Assembly (NCBI RefSeq): GCF_001280595.1
Contig: NZ_LITU01000021.1
Span: 8,635-56,722, forward strand
Source of the DNA: Paenibacillus xylanivorans
GTDB taxonomy: Bacteria; Bacillota; Bacilli; Paenibacillales; Paenibacillaceae
Length of the DNA: 48,088 bases
Direction: 5' to 3'
The notes beneath the pieces were generated by a model. The model was given only the letters and a program-made list of their open reading frames with translations. It was not told where the DNA came from and did no database searches. This document shows, in pieces, positions 39,796-48,088 of this stretch (the stretch's first letter is position 1; every line of letters starts with the position of its first letter). Both the position numbers and the translations under genes were made by a program.

Positions 39796-41163
39796 CTAAT
39801 CTAAAGCAACCGCTAGTGCATCTGCCACGGTATTCACACCGATCAGTTGTATCCCGCGAGGATGTTTCCAGCCCTTTAAGCTTTTTTCTGGTAAAATGAC
39901 ACGCTTAAAACCCAATTTCTGGGCTTCTTTCACACGTTGTTCAGCCCGTGAAACAGCCCGAACCTCACCCGTCAAACCGATTTCGCCAAAGATGACGTCA
40001 TCCGGCTTGGTCGGTACGTCCCTCAAACTGGATGCGATGCTGACCGCAACCGCCAAATCGATAGCTGGTTCATCCAGCCGCACGCCCCCAGCTACATTCA
40101 GATACGCATCCTGCGTTTGCAAAAACATCCCCATTCTCTTCTCAAGCACAGCAATAATGAGGTTCAGCCTGTGATGATCTATGCCTGTTGCCATGCGACG
40201 TGGAGAAGGAAAGTGTGTAGAAGAGATCAGCGCCTGCAATTCCACGAGCAAAGGACGTGTACCCTCCATGCTGGCAACTACGGTAGAACCCGCCACACCA
40301 AGTGGACGTTCCGACAGAAAGAGTTCTGATGGATTTCCCACTTCACGAAGTCCTTCTTCACCCATCTCAAAAATGCCAATCTCATTGGTCGAACCAAAAC
40401 GGTTCTTTACCGCACGTAAAAGGCGATACGTATGATGCCGTTCTCCTTCAAAATAAAGAACACAGTCCACCATATGTTCCAGCATACGTGGACCGGCAAT
40501 GGCGCCTTCTTTCGTAACATGCCCCACAAGCACGGTTGCAATGCCTCGGCCTTTGGCGATTCGCATGAACCGTGACGTACATTCCCTTACCTGAGCTACA
40601 CTGCCGGGTGCACTGGTGACTTCTGGCAGATATACAGTTTGAATGGAGTCGATGACAAGAAAATGCGGCTGGATCTGCTCCACCGCTTCCTCAACCCGTT
40701 CCATATTGGTCTCACAAAGTACGTATAACTCTGGAGACAGCGCACCCAGACGGTCAGCCCGCAATTTGGTTTGCTTGACTGACTCCTCACCTGAGACATA
40801 TAACACGCGTAAACCTGAATGGGTCAATGCATGAGATGTCTGCAACATCAAGGTTGATTTTCCGATTCCAGGGTCTCCGCCCACCAGAACGAGAGATCCT
40901 GGAACAATTCCGCCGCCCAAAACCCGGTTCAGCTCTTCAATTCCAGTCTGTACACGCGGTTCCTGACCGCTATCTATATCTATGATGGGAAGTGGCTTAT
41001 CTTTACTCTCAAAGAGAGGGGAATTTCTCCCTTGTGTTTTGACCACCGTTTCGGTTTCTTCCACCATTGAATTCCAAGACTGACAACCCGGACATTTGCC
41101 GTACCATTTGGGGGCTTCATAGCCGCATTCCGTACACTGAAACTTGGTTTTAACTTTGGCCAC
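39796..41163 (-). CDS. radA: DNA repair protein RadA (GTG start)
   Basis: RadA is a RecA-like, DnaB-like motor that helps branch migration in recombinational repair. The 455 aa protein has an N-terminal zinc finger ([18 protein letters not shown]), Walker A ([20 protein letters not shown]), the RadA KNRFG motif ([15 protein letters not shown]) and a C-terminal Lon-protease-like domain ([20 protein letters not shown]). The start is GTG (41163) with AGGAG upstream. It begins a unit with disA and pssA. Confidence 0.97.
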   Translation of the reverse strand: MAKVKTKFQCTECGYEAPKWYGKCPGCQSWNSMVEETETVVKTQGRNSPLFESKDKPLPIIDIDSGQEPRVQTGIEELNRVLGGGIVPGSLVLVGGDPGIGKSTLMLQTSHALTHSGLRVLYVSGEESVKQTKLRADRLGALSPELYVLCETNMERVEEAVEQIQPHFLVIDSIQTVYLPEVTSAPGSVAQVRECTSRFMRIAKGRGIATVLVGHVTKEGAIAGPRMLEHMVDCVLYFEGERHHTYRLLRAVKNRFGSTNEIGIFEMGEEGLREVGNPSELFLSERPLGVAGSTVVASMEGTRPLLVELQALISSTHFPSPRRMATGIDHHRLNLIIAVLEKRMGMFLQTQDAYLNVAGGVRLDEPAIDLAVAVSIASSLRDVPTKPDDVIFGEIGLTGEVRAVSRAEQRVKEAQKLGFKRVILPEKSLKGWKHPRGIQLIGVNTVADALAVALD

Positions 41164-41252
41164 TTCAGCACTCCTAGGATTTATTTTATAACAGCATTTT
41201 GCATTTTTCGACGAATTTTGCCCTAAACTCCCTGACGTGCAGGGTTAATAAA

Positions 41253-41282
41253 AGTTTACCATTGTTTGAGATTTTTCGTAAA
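41253..41282 (-). promoter_or_regulatory. Candidate sigma-A promoter of radA-disA
   Basis: The minus strand reads TTTACG-N18-TAAACT, with the -35 at 41277-41282 and the -10 at 41253-41258. The hexamers are only moderately close to consensus. It lies downstream of the clpC terminator. Confidence 0.5.
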
Positions 41283-41371
41283 GGATTATCGCAAACTTTA
41301 CACATGTTCGTAGCCACTTCAAAGTTTATTTTCTGATAAACAACAGCTTTGGGTCTCTGACTGACATATAA

Positions 41372-41410
41372 AACAAAAAAATCCTTCCCGACTAAAGCCA
41401 GGAAGGATTT
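41372..41410 (-). terminator. Terminator after clpC
   Basis: AAATCCTTCC/GGAAGGATTT form a 10-bp stem around an 11-base loop (41379-41410), followed by TTTTGTTT on the minus strand. It closes the ctsR-mcsA-mcsB-clpC operon. Confidence 0.92.
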
Positions 41411-41451
41411 TTATTTTATACATCAGACTCGTAGAACTCGTTAAGTGTCAC

Positions 41452-43914
41452 TTATTTCGTTTCGATTTCCTCATTGGAAGGAACAACAACGTCCTTTTTC
41501 GTAACAGATAATGCTCCGTTCTCTTCGTCGATGAGCAACGAATCACCTTTAGTCACGTTACCAGTGAGCAACTCTTCGGACAATTTGTCTTCGATATGCT
41601 TCTGGATCGCCCGACGAAGCGGACGAGCACCATAGGCTGGATCGAAGCCTGCTTTGGCCAGGAATGCTTTGGCATTGTCGGTGAGCTCGAAATCGACCTC
41701 ATGCTCACGTAGCCGTTTACGAAGCTCTTCGCTCATAAGTGTAACAATCTCAGCAATATGTGTCTCTTCAAGAGAGTGGAACACGATAATTTCATCAATC
41801 CGGTTAAGGAACTCAGGACGGAAACTTTTCTTCAGTTCATCCATCACTTTACCCTTCATGTTGTCGTAATCCGCACCTGCATCCACGACTGCCGTAAAGC
41901 CCAGTGTAGAGTTACGTTTGATCGCTTCTGCACCCACATTGGATGTCAAAATAATCAACGTATTACGGAAGTCCACGACGCGACCTTTGGAGTCGGTCAG
42001 ACGACCATCCTCAAGCACTTGCAGCAAGATGTTGAATACTTCCGGATGTGCTTTCTCGATTTCATCGAGCAGGACGACGGAATAAGGTTTCCGACGAACT
42101 TTCTCAGTCAGCTGTCCACCTTCTTCGTATCCAACGTATCCCGGAGGCGCTCCGACGAGTCTTGAAGTGGAATGCTTCTCGCCATACTCGGACATATCAA
42201 TCCGGATGACTGCATTTTCATCTCCAAACATCGCTTCAGCAAGCGCACGAGCCAGCTCGGTTTTACCTACCCCGGTTGGACCCAGGAAGATGAATGAACC
42301 CATTGGACGTTTCGGATCTTTAAGTCCAGCACGAGCACGGCGAACCGCACGGCTGACAGACTTCACAGCCTCATCCTGACCAATGACACGTTCATGCAGA
42401 ATAGACTCCAGATTCATCAGGCGTTGTGTCTCTTCTTCTTTCAGTTGGTTCACAGGGATTCCTGTCCAGCTGGCTACCACTTGTGCGATATCCTCAGGAG
42501 TGACCTCGGAATCGGTACGACCTTGTTTTTCTTTCCATTGATTCTTCGTTACATCCAGCTCTTCACGAATTTTTTGTTCCGTGTCACGCAGTGCTGCTGC
42601 TTTTTCGAACTCCTGGCTTTGTACCGCTGCGTCTTTTTCTTTACGGATATCTTCGAGACGGCTTTCCAATTGTTTGAGGTTTGGTGGGATGGTGTAAGAG
42701 TTTAATCTTACTTTGGAACCCGCCTCATCAATCAGGTCAATCGCTTTGTCCGGCAGGAAACGATCTGTAATGTATCGGTCAGACAGTTTAACCGCCTGCA
42801 CAATCGCTTCATCTGTAATTTTTACCCGGTGATGCGCTTCGTAGCGGTCACGCAAGCCGTGTAAGATCTGAATAGCTTCTTCTGGAGAAGGCTGATCCAC
42901 CGTAATCGGTTGGAAACGACGCTCCAGGGCAGCGTCCTTCTCGATATATTTGCGGTATTCATCCAGTGTTGTTGCACCAATGCACTGTAATTCTCCACGA
43001 GCTAGAGCGGGTTTCAAAATGTTCGAAGCATCGATTGCGCCTTCCGCTCCACCTGCACCAATCAGGGTATGCAATTCGTCGATGAACAATACAATGTTAC
43101 CCGCTTGACGAATTTCATCCATGATTTTTTTCAGACGATCTTCGAATTCACCACGATATTTTGTACCTGCAACAACGGATCCCATATCCAAGGTCATGAC
43201 ACGTTTGTCACGCAAAGTCTCTGGAATTTCGTTGGCGATAATTTTTTGTGCAAGTCCTTCAGCGATGGCTGTTTTACCTACACCTGGCTCACCGATCAGT
43301 ACTGGGTTGTTTTTGGTACGACGACTCAGTACCTGAATAACACGTTCAATCTCTTTACTACGTCCAATCACTGGGTCCAGGTTGTTTTCCTTGGCATACG
43401 CCGTGAGATCACGTGCCAGGCTGTCCAGTGTTGGTGTGCTGACATTGGCAGGCGTACCGTTATGACTGGATACGGCTTCACTGCTGCCAAGCAGTTGCAG
43501 CACTTGTTGACGTGCCTTGTTCAGGCTGATACCCAGGTTGTTCAGCACACGTGCCGCAACCCCTTCGCCTTCACGAATCAATCCGAGCAGAATATGCTCT
43601 GTGCCTACATAGGTATGGCCCAATTTGCGTGCTTCATCCATAGACAGTTCAATCACTTTTTTCGCACGAGGCGTATATGCAATGTTCGTAGGTTGCTCTT
43701 GGCCACGGCCAATCAGCGTTTCTACTTCATCTTGAATTTTTTCCAATCCGAGTCCCAGGCCGATCAGCGCTTTGGCTGCGATGCCTTCGCCTTCACGAAT
43801 GAGGCCGAGCAAAATGTGCTCTGTACCGATGTTATTATGACCAAGACGGACAGCTTCTTCCTGCGCCAATGCGAGCACCTTTTGGGCCCGTTCCGTAAAT
43901 CTTCCAAACATCAT
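41452..43914 (-). CDS. clpC: ATP-dependent Clp protease ATPase subunit ClpC
   Basis: ClpC is the Hsp100 unfoldase that feeds ClpP and, with McsB, degrades arginine-phosphorylated proteins. The 820 aa protein has a double N-domain ([20 protein letters not shown], with the [15 protein letters not shown] repeats), AAA1 Walker A ([15 protein letters not shown]) and Walker B (VLFIDELHT), a UVR-type middle region ([20 protein letters not shown]), AAA2 Walker A ([16 protein letters not shown]), and the C-terminal D2-small domain. Length is normal. The 184-base gap after mcsB has a small GC hairpin. An alternative start at the second Met (43911) is equally possible. Confidence 0.97.
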   Translation of the reverse strand: MMFGRFTERAQKVLALAQEEAVRLGHNNIGTEHILLGLIREGEGIAAKALIGLGLGLEKIQDEVETLIGRGQEQPTNIAYTPRAKKVIELSMDEARKLGHTYVGTEHILLGLIREGEGVAARVLNNLGISLNKARQQVLQLLGSSEAVSSHNGTPANVSTPTLDSLARDLTAYAKENNLDPVIGRSKEIERVIQVLSRRTKNNPVLIGEPGVGKTAIAEGLAQKIIANEIPETLRDKRVMTLDMGSVVAGTKYRGEFEDRLKKIMDEIRQAGNIVLFIDELHTLIGAGGAEGAIDASNILKPALARGELQCIGATTLDEYRKYIEKDAALERRFQPITVDQPSPEEAIQILHGLRDRYEAHHRVKITDEAIVQAVKLSDRYITDRFLPDKAIDLIDEAGSKVRLNSYTIPPNLKQLESRLEDIRKEKDAAVQSQEFEKAAALRDTEQKIREELDVTKNQWKEKQGRTDSEVTPEDIAQVVASWTGIPVNQLKEEETQRLMNLESILHERVIGQDEAVKSVSRAVRRARAGLKDPKRPMGSFIFLGPTGVGKTELARALAEAMFGDENAVIRIDMSEYGEKHSTSRLVGAPPGYVGYEEGGQLTEKVRRKPYSVVLLDEIEKAHPEVFNILLQVLEDGRLTDSKGRVVDFRNTLIILTSNVGAEAIKRNSTLGFTAVVDAGADYDNMKGKVMDELKKSFRPEFLNRIDEIIVFHSLEETHIAEIVTLMSEELRKRLREHEVDFELTDNAKAFLAKAGFDPAYGARPLRRAIQKHIEDKLSEELLTGNVTKGDSLLIDEENGALSVTKKDVVVPSNEEIETK

Positions 43915-44049
43915 ATCTCCTGCACCTCCATGGTTTTGGATAAAACGGGGGCCGTTGAAAGGATCCCACCGTATTCTTCATATCTTTTTTGTTTGCAGCC
44001 GTGCTGCGAATAAAATTACTCAGCATTTATTATAAAATGCTCTATTATA

Positions 44050-44068
44050 TAAAAGCCGCAGATGCGGC
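44050..44068 (-). other. Small GC hairpin in the mcsB-clpC gap
   Basis: GCCGC/GCGGC with an ATCT tetraloop (44055-44068) is followed by TTTTATATAAT on the minus strand. The 5-bp stem is short for a full terminator; partial termination could lower clpC relative to mcsB (inference). Confidence 0.4.
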
Positions 44069-44098
44069 GTGAAACCTTTGTTATAACTCTTGAACAAC

Positions 44099-45169
44099 CT
44101 AAGATTGATTGGCTGCACTAATCGTATCACGAATCAACTGAGCCCGATAAATGTCACGCTCATCTGTCCGCATGTCTTCCCCAAATGTTTTCTGCAAAAA
44201 TCCCGGCTGCGTCATCACATTCAACTCATTCATCACGGTTATGGACAAGCCGTCCAACAAGCCGAGATCTACACCAAGCCGAACATCAGACAGACGCTGT
44301 GCAGCTTCCTTGGAATCGACGATGGCTGCATGGGACAAAATGCCGTAAGAACGCATAACTCTGTCGGTAATCCGCAATCTGGAGTCGGTAATTAACCGTT
44401 CTCTGGCGGTACGCTCATGCCCGATCATCTGTAACACAACACTATGCAGGTTATCGATGACTTCTTGTTCCGTCTGCCCCAGTGTAATCTGGTTCGAGAT
44501 CTGGAACAGGTTACCCATCGCCTCACTGCCTTCACCGTAAATTCCCCGTACAGTCAGTCCGACTTGGGAGACTGCGGTTAGAATGCGGCCGATCTGCTGT
44601 GTCATCACCAGAGCGGGCAAATGCATCATCACAGATGCTCTTACACCTGTACCTACATTCGTAGGACAGCTGGTTAAATATCCTCTGCGGTCATCAAAAG
44701 CATAATCCACATGCGCTTCAAAAGCATCATCTATGGCGGAAGCTTTCTCCCAGGCTTCCTTCACCTGGAACCCCGGATAGAGGCACTGGATACGAAGATG
44801 ATCCTCTTCATTAATCATAATACTGACAGACTCATCCTCACTGAGAATAACAGCACCATTTCTGGATTCGTTCGCAAGACTGGGACTGATTAAATGTTTC
44901 TCCACCAGCACCCGTTTGTCAAGGTCATCGATATCAATCAGATCCAGGGTATGAAAATCTCCAAAGGCGTGAACGTCATCGTATTGAAGTACTTCGCTCA
45001 GCTTATTCAGCACTTCTTCCGATTGCTCATTGGAAGCTAGCATCGGAAACGGATAATGCTGCAGGTTGCGTGCGATCCGGACCCGGCTGCTAATGACGAT
45101 TTCGGAATCAGCCGCATCACTACGCATCCAGTCGCTGAGCGCCTTCTCTGTAAAACGCAGATTAGGCAT
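44099..45169 (-). CDS. mcsB: Protein arginine kinase McsB
   Basis: McsB phosphorylates arginine on client proteins, marking them for ClpCP, and on CtsR. The 356 aa protein has the phosphagen-kinase-like ATP pocket (VISSRVRIARNL, the SxRxR motif), INEEDHLRIQ, the CPTNVGTGVRASVMMHLPAL block with the catalytic cysteine, and the C-terminal RDIYRA (RDxxRA) phosphoarginine receptor motif. It lies 28 bases after mcsA, with which it acts. Confidence 0.97.
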   Translation of the reverse strand: MPNLRFTEKALSDWMRSDAADSEIVISSRVRIARNLQHYPFPMLASNEQSEEVLNKLSEVLQYDDVHAFGDFHTLDLIDIDDLDKRVLVEKHLISPSLANESRNGAVILSEDESVSIMINEEDHLRIQCLYPGFQVKEAWEKASAIDDAFEAHVDYAFDDRRGYLTSCPTNVGTGVRASVMMHLPALVMTQQIGRILTAVSQVGLTVRGIYGEGSEAMGNLFQISNQITLGQTEQEVIDNLHSVVLQMIGHERTARERLITDSRLRITDRVMRSYGILSHAAIVDSKEAAQRLSDVRLGVDLGLLDGLSITVMNELNVMTQPGFLQKTFGEDMRTDERDIYRAQLIRDTISAANQS

Positions 45170-45197
45170 TACGCATCCCTCCTACTCATCACAAACT

Positions 45198-45722
45198 TTA
45201 CTCCTGAGCTATTTCTTTTTCAAGTTCCCTGATCTGATCACGAATTTGAGCGGCTTCTTCAAACTCCTCTTGTGTGATGCTCTCCTGAAGATCCCGTTTC
45301 AAATCAGCAATCTGTCTTTTGACCTTGATCCGACCACCCGCTCGTGCAGGCACTTTACCAACATGGGAAGTGCTGCCATGAACCCGTTTGAATAGCGGGT
45401 CTAAACGACTGTCAAAATATTTATAACATGAACTACAGCCGAAACGGCCGATTTTGCTAAACTGTGAATAGGTCATGCCACATTCTTCACAACAAAGGGA
45501 CTGCGCAGGTGTTGTTCCCGCACTGCCATTCTTGCCTGTGGGTTCAAAATCAAGCAACCCTGACAATAGGTTGTGAATGGAAAATCCATTGGATGTTCCG
45601 GGAATCATTTCCCCTTTTTCCCGAGCACATGACTCACAAATATGAAATTCCGTCTTCTCTCCGTTCACGATTTTGGTGAAATGGAGTGTTGCCGGACGTT
45701 TGTTGCATTCTTGGCACAGCAC
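45198..45722 (-). CDS. mcsA: McsA, zinc-finger activator of McsB (GTG start)
   Basis: McsA binds and activates the McsB kinase and is released on stress. The 174 aa protein has two N-terminal CxxC pairs (MLCQECNKRP, HICESCAREK), two more (LCCEECGMTY, FGCSSCYKYF), and a C-terminal UVR domain (ADLKRDLQESITQEEFEEAA). All eight zinc-type cysteines are present. The start is GTG at 45722 with AAGGGGGTA 9 bases upstream. It is second in the ctsR operon. Confidence 0.95.
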   Translation of the reverse strand: MLCQECNKRPATLHFTKIVNGEKTEFHICESCAREKGEMIPGTSNGFSIHNLLSGLLDFEPTGKNGSAGTTPAQSLCCEECGMTYSQFSKIGRFGCSSCYKYFDSRLDPLFKRVHGSTSHVGKVPARAGGRIKVKRQIADLKRDLQESITQEEFEEAAQIRDQIRELEKEIAQE

Positions 45723-45752
45723 AATGATGTACCCCCTTGATCCCGATAGTTT

Positions 45753-46214
45753 TCATTTACCGAGCAAAGATATTAACATCGCCTTCAACATTCTGGCACG
45801 AATTTGATCCCGGTAAGGAAGTTTGACCAATATAATCTCTCTCGATACAGCTGCCCGCATCAACCCGGCTTCCCTTTTGCTCAAGAAACGTGCTTCTTCC
45901 AGTTGGTAGATCAGACCTTCAGCAGCTGTCTGCCCAATCTCATCTCCAATACTATGGTGCAAATGGTTATGCAGAGCCGAGTGAGCCGGCAATTCAATCC
46001 GCTGTATGCGAACATAACCGCCGCCGCCACGTTTACTCTCTACAAGGTAACCTTTTTCGAGTGTAAATCGAGTGCTGATGACATAATTGATCTGGGAAGG
46101 CACACATGAAAATTCATCAGCCAGATCATTACGTTGAATTTCGACCATTCCTTCGGGACTTTCATGCAAAATACTCTTCAGATATTGTTCGATAATATCA
46201 GAGATATTACGCAT
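45753..46214 (-). CDS. ctsR: Transcriptional repressor CtsR
   Basis: CtsR represses the clp heat-shock genes by binding heptad repeats; arginine phosphorylation and heat relieve it. The 153 aa protein has the winged helix (ISDIIEQYLKSILHESPEGM, DLADEFSCVPSQINYVISTR) with the thermosensing glycine-rich loop (SKRGGGGYVRIQRI) and a C-terminal dimerisation helix. The ATG at 46214 is chosen because GGAGG lies 8 bases upstream and homologs start MRNISD; 16 upstream codons in frame are leader. A CtsR box covers the transcription start, so autoregulation is expected. Confidence 0.96.
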   Translation of the reverse strand: MRNISDIIEQYLKSILHESPEGMVEIQRNDLADEFSCVPSQINYVISTRFTLEKGYLVESKRGGGGYVRIQRIELPAHSALHNHLHHSIGDEIGQTAAEGLIYQLEEARFLSKREAGLMRAAVSREIILVKLPYRDQIRARMLKAMLISLLGK

Positions 46215-46467
46215 CCACTCATCCTCCACTGTCTGAAACGTTAAGTCAATAAGGACCCACACGCCCCTACAGAGTACACCTTCTCAACCCATTTAACCAA
46301 TCAAGGAAACAGCGAAACTGATCTTCCACGATCGTTAACAGGAGAGCGAAGGACGCTCGAAGGTCCTTTAATATTGCCTTTATCCGCTGATGTGTATTAC
46401 CCTTAAAATGGCTCCCACCACCGGATTGCAGAAAGAAAGCTACGTAAGTATTTAACCTTTAGTTGAC
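46215..46467 (-). other. ctsR 5' leader (about 250 bases, little recognised)
   Basis: The leader between the CtsR box and the ctsR start has a small GAGCG/CGCTC hairpin (about 46345-46365) and a Shine-Dalgarno, but no promoter, small gene or terminator I can support. It is long compared with the usual short clp leader. Confidence 0.35.
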
Positions 46468-46484
46468 TTTGACTTTCTTTGACT
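46468..46484 (-). promoter_or_regulatory. CtsR operator
   Basis: The minus strand reads AGTCAAA-GAA-AGTCAAA, a match to the CtsR direct repeat RGTCAAA-NAN-RGTCAAA; a third partial GTCAA follows. It covers the predicted start of transcription (about 46486), the typical position for repression of ctsR operons. Confidence 0.93.
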
Positions 46485-46492
46485 TTATATAC

Positions 46493-46520
46493 ATTATAGC
46501 ATATTTTGTGGTTTTGCCAA
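46493..46520 (-). promoter_or_regulatory. Sigma-A promoter of the ctsR-mcsA-mcsB-clpC operon
   Basis: The minus strand reads TTGGCA-N16-TATAAT, with the -35 at 46515-46520 and the -10 at 46493-46498. The CtsR box lies immediately downstream. No sigma-B-type promoter was seen. Confidence 0.82.
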
Positions 46521-46572
46521 GAGGGAGCACTATTCATTTTTTACGATTTTACACGAAATATTCGGCTGACAC

Positions 46573-46604
46573 AAAAAAAACCTCTCCAAAAGAGCTGGAG
46601 AAGT
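46573..46604 (-). terminator. Terminator after the GNAT gene
   Basis: ACTTCTCCA/TGGAGAGGT form a 9-bp stem (46580-46604) with a GCTCTTT loop and TTTTTTT on the minus-strand 3' side. It separates the GNAT gene from the ctsR promoter. The segment 46605-46693 between it and the GNAT stop shows nothing further. Confidence 0.88.
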
Positions 46605-46693
46605 CTATTTTTCTCACACTAGCAACGGATTGCTATGTAAGCTAAGTCTATGATATTGAGCCAGAACTATCTCGTCATAAGAGTCTGAATGGA

Positions 46694-47869
46694 TCAGAAA
46701 AAATCAAGCAAATACGTCTCTCGTTCAGGAATCGCTCGTTCCAGCGCCTTAATCGCTCCTGTCGGTCCTTCGATTTTGCCTATTTGAGCCATCTCCGTGG
46801 GTCTGCGATACCCCATCAGCATTGCGGTGAGCGCCTGGATGTCTACTTTAACAGTCTGATCTTTAGCTGCCGGCTCAGTTGTTTTCCAAATCGAAGCTGT
46901 ACCGTTCATCGCCACATTCAACTGCCACACCCCTTCATTCCATGGTGCGTGGGCATCCTCTACCTGAAGATTAATCTGTACTGGTGAGTCTTGGCTCGCA
47001 AAAGGATACTGCGAAATAAATTGTTCTACACTCACAATACGCGCCATGAAGAAGGGTACAATTTCCTGCTGAATTCGCGGGTTATCCAATTGAAAAGCAA
47101 GCATGTCACTGGCTGGTGCCTGCAAGGTGACTTCCTCTATCATGGAATCATGGTTGGTTATAAAGGTCCACAAACCTTGCCTTGCCTCTTCGTTCAGATA
47201 AATGATCTCTCTAATGGTAAACTTTCTTTCCTTAACCTCATATAAAACATAGCCTTGTGCTTTACCAGCTTCATCATAATATACAACCTTTTGGTTGGCT
47301 CCATTAGTAAGAACTGAATTCTCCCATCTCGCATCATCCCGGATCAGGGTTCCGTTATAACGCTCAGCATACGCACTGTATACTTCCTTTAATATGCTGA
47401 GTCCCGGATCTCCACGCCGAATTGTTCCTGGGGTTGCCTTTTTTGCAGGCAGATGAGCTGTAGGCACTTTATATCGTTTAAACTCAACATACGTCTCCCA
47501 TCCATATCTCCGATAAAAAGCAAAAGAGAACGGATGCAAAAACGATATACTTTGTTTGTTACGGTTCATTTCCTCCAGCGCATGCTTCAACAGCCCAGCT
47601 ACCCAGCCTTTACGTCTATATTCTGGCCATGTCGCTACTCCCGCAATACCGCCCATCTCGAACGATCTCCCATGAATATAGGTTTGAAAAGGAATAATGT
47701 GAAGTTTGGCACCCAATTGTCCCTCCTCAAATACACCCCATATATCCTGTGAATCAAATTGACTCCGTCGCTTCTCTGTTTGTTCTTCACTCATTACCAC
47801 TTGAAAAGCATACTCGGAGAGTGCCATAGCTGGCTCAAAATCATCTACGGTTAATTTCTGAATTTCCAT
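46694..47869 (-). CDS. Eis-like GNAT acetyltransferase
   Basis: The 391 aa protein has the three-part Eis layout: an N-terminal GNAT domain with the acetyl-CoA loop (VATWPEYRRKGWVAGLLKHA, of the Q/RxxGxG/A type), a second degenerate GNAT fold and a C-terminal SCP2-like domain (from about residue 290). HPFSFAFYRRYGWE is typical. Eis of Mycobacterium acetylates aminoglycosides and other amines, but Firmicute members are mostly of unknown substrate, so no drug function is claimed. The ATG at 47869 is chosen; a GTG four codons upstream is possible. It is not part of the heat-shock operon. Confidence 0.85.
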   Translation of the reverse strand: MEIQKLTVDDFEPAMALSEYAFQVVMSEEQTEKRRSQFDSQDIWGVFEEGQLGAKLHIIPFQTYIHGRSFEMGGIAGVATWPEYRRKGWVAGLLKHALEEMNRNKQSISFLHPFSFAFYRRYGWETYVEFKRYKVPTAHLPAKKATPGTIRRGDPGLSILKEVYSAYAERYNGTLIRDDARWENSVLTNGANQKVVYYDEAGKAQGYVLYEVKERKFTIREIIYLNEEARQGLWTFITNHDSMIEEVTLQAPASDMLAFQLDNPRIQQEIVPFFMARIVSVEQFISQYPFASQDSPVQINLQVEDAHAPWNEGVWQLNVAMNGTASIWKTTEPAAKDQTVKVDIQALTAMLMGYRRPTEMAQIGKIEGPTGAIKALERAIPERETYLLDFF

Positions 47870-48088
47870 GTCGTCCTGCACCCCGTTCTCTAAGTTATGA
47901 TATCTTTCAAATCATGGCCTGATACGTGATGTATGTATCCATTTATGAGTGTGTCAGAGGAACGGGACAAAGTCAAACAAGAGATGCACGGGCATCTCTC
48001 GGGGAATAACTTTTTTCGTGTATTATAATTGTTTCACCTGTGATCTATAGTAAAAAAACGCAAATAAAAACCACCACCGAATAACATC
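47870..48088. other. Upstream region of the GNAT gene
   Basis: This region holds a palindrome-like hairpin (AGAGATGC/GCATCTCT, 47980-47999) and a minus-strand TATAAT (48022-48027) whose -35 is poor (CTATAG at 17 bases). No second gene was seen in the 219 bases. Confidence 0.35.

Noticed and set aside
46694..47869. GNAT gene as an aminoglycoside-resistance gene
   Set aside because: Family likeness to Eis is not enough; most Firmicute members have unknown substrates.

Overview
This window is a low-to-moderate GC chromosomal segment from a Paenibacillus-type member of the Bacillales. The evidence is gene order almost identical to the origin-proximal rRNA-protein region of Bacillus subtilis (ctsR-mcsA-mcsB-clpC-radA-disA-yacL-ispD-ispF-gltX-cysES-mrnC-rlmB-yacP-sigH-rpmG-secE-nusG-rplKAJL-rpoBC-rplGB-rpsLG-fusA-tuf-S10-spc), strong Shine-Dalgarno sequences, sigma-A promoters, a Cys T-box and an L10 leader. 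The placement of pssA and a small DUF1573-like gene between disA and yacL is what I would expect of Paenibacillus (inference from memory, not a search). All genes but one lie on the minus strand, so transcription runs from right to left.

Right end (48,088 to about 36,100): an Eis-like GNAT acetyltransferase with its own terminator; the ctsR-mcsA-mcsB-clpC protein quality-control operon, with a CtsR operator on the promoter; then radA, disA, pssA and a PIN/TRAM membrane protein. The only plus-strand gene (37382-37777) sits between the last two and converges on pssA.

Middle (36,000 to about 27,500): isoprenoid genes ispD-ispF, gltX, a cysteine T-box controlling cysE-cysS, then mrnC, rlmB, yacP/rae1, and sigH with its own promoter and terminator. 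rpmG-secE-nusG have another promoter.

Left half (27,300 to 1): the transcription and translation core. It runs rplK-rplA, L10 leader-rplJ-rplL, an rsmC-like methyltransferase, rpoB-rpoC behind a long structured leader, rplGB-rpsL-rpsG-fusA-tuf, then the S10/spc ribosomal protein operon from rpsJ to secY, which runs off the left edge. 

No rRNA, tRNA, insertion sequence, prophage or CRISPR array was seen. The window is a conserved housekeeping region, and I found no clearly new multi-gene system. The points most worth a second look are: a one-base frameshift in the essential rplP gene; S12 carrying Arg56 and Ala104 at two classical streptomycin positions; a leader upstream of rpoB that looks like an attenuator with a competing pairing; unexplained stable hairpins inside the rpoB-rpoC, rpoC-rplGB, fusA-tuf and rplK-rplA gaps; and a repeat-rich gap upstream of ispD.
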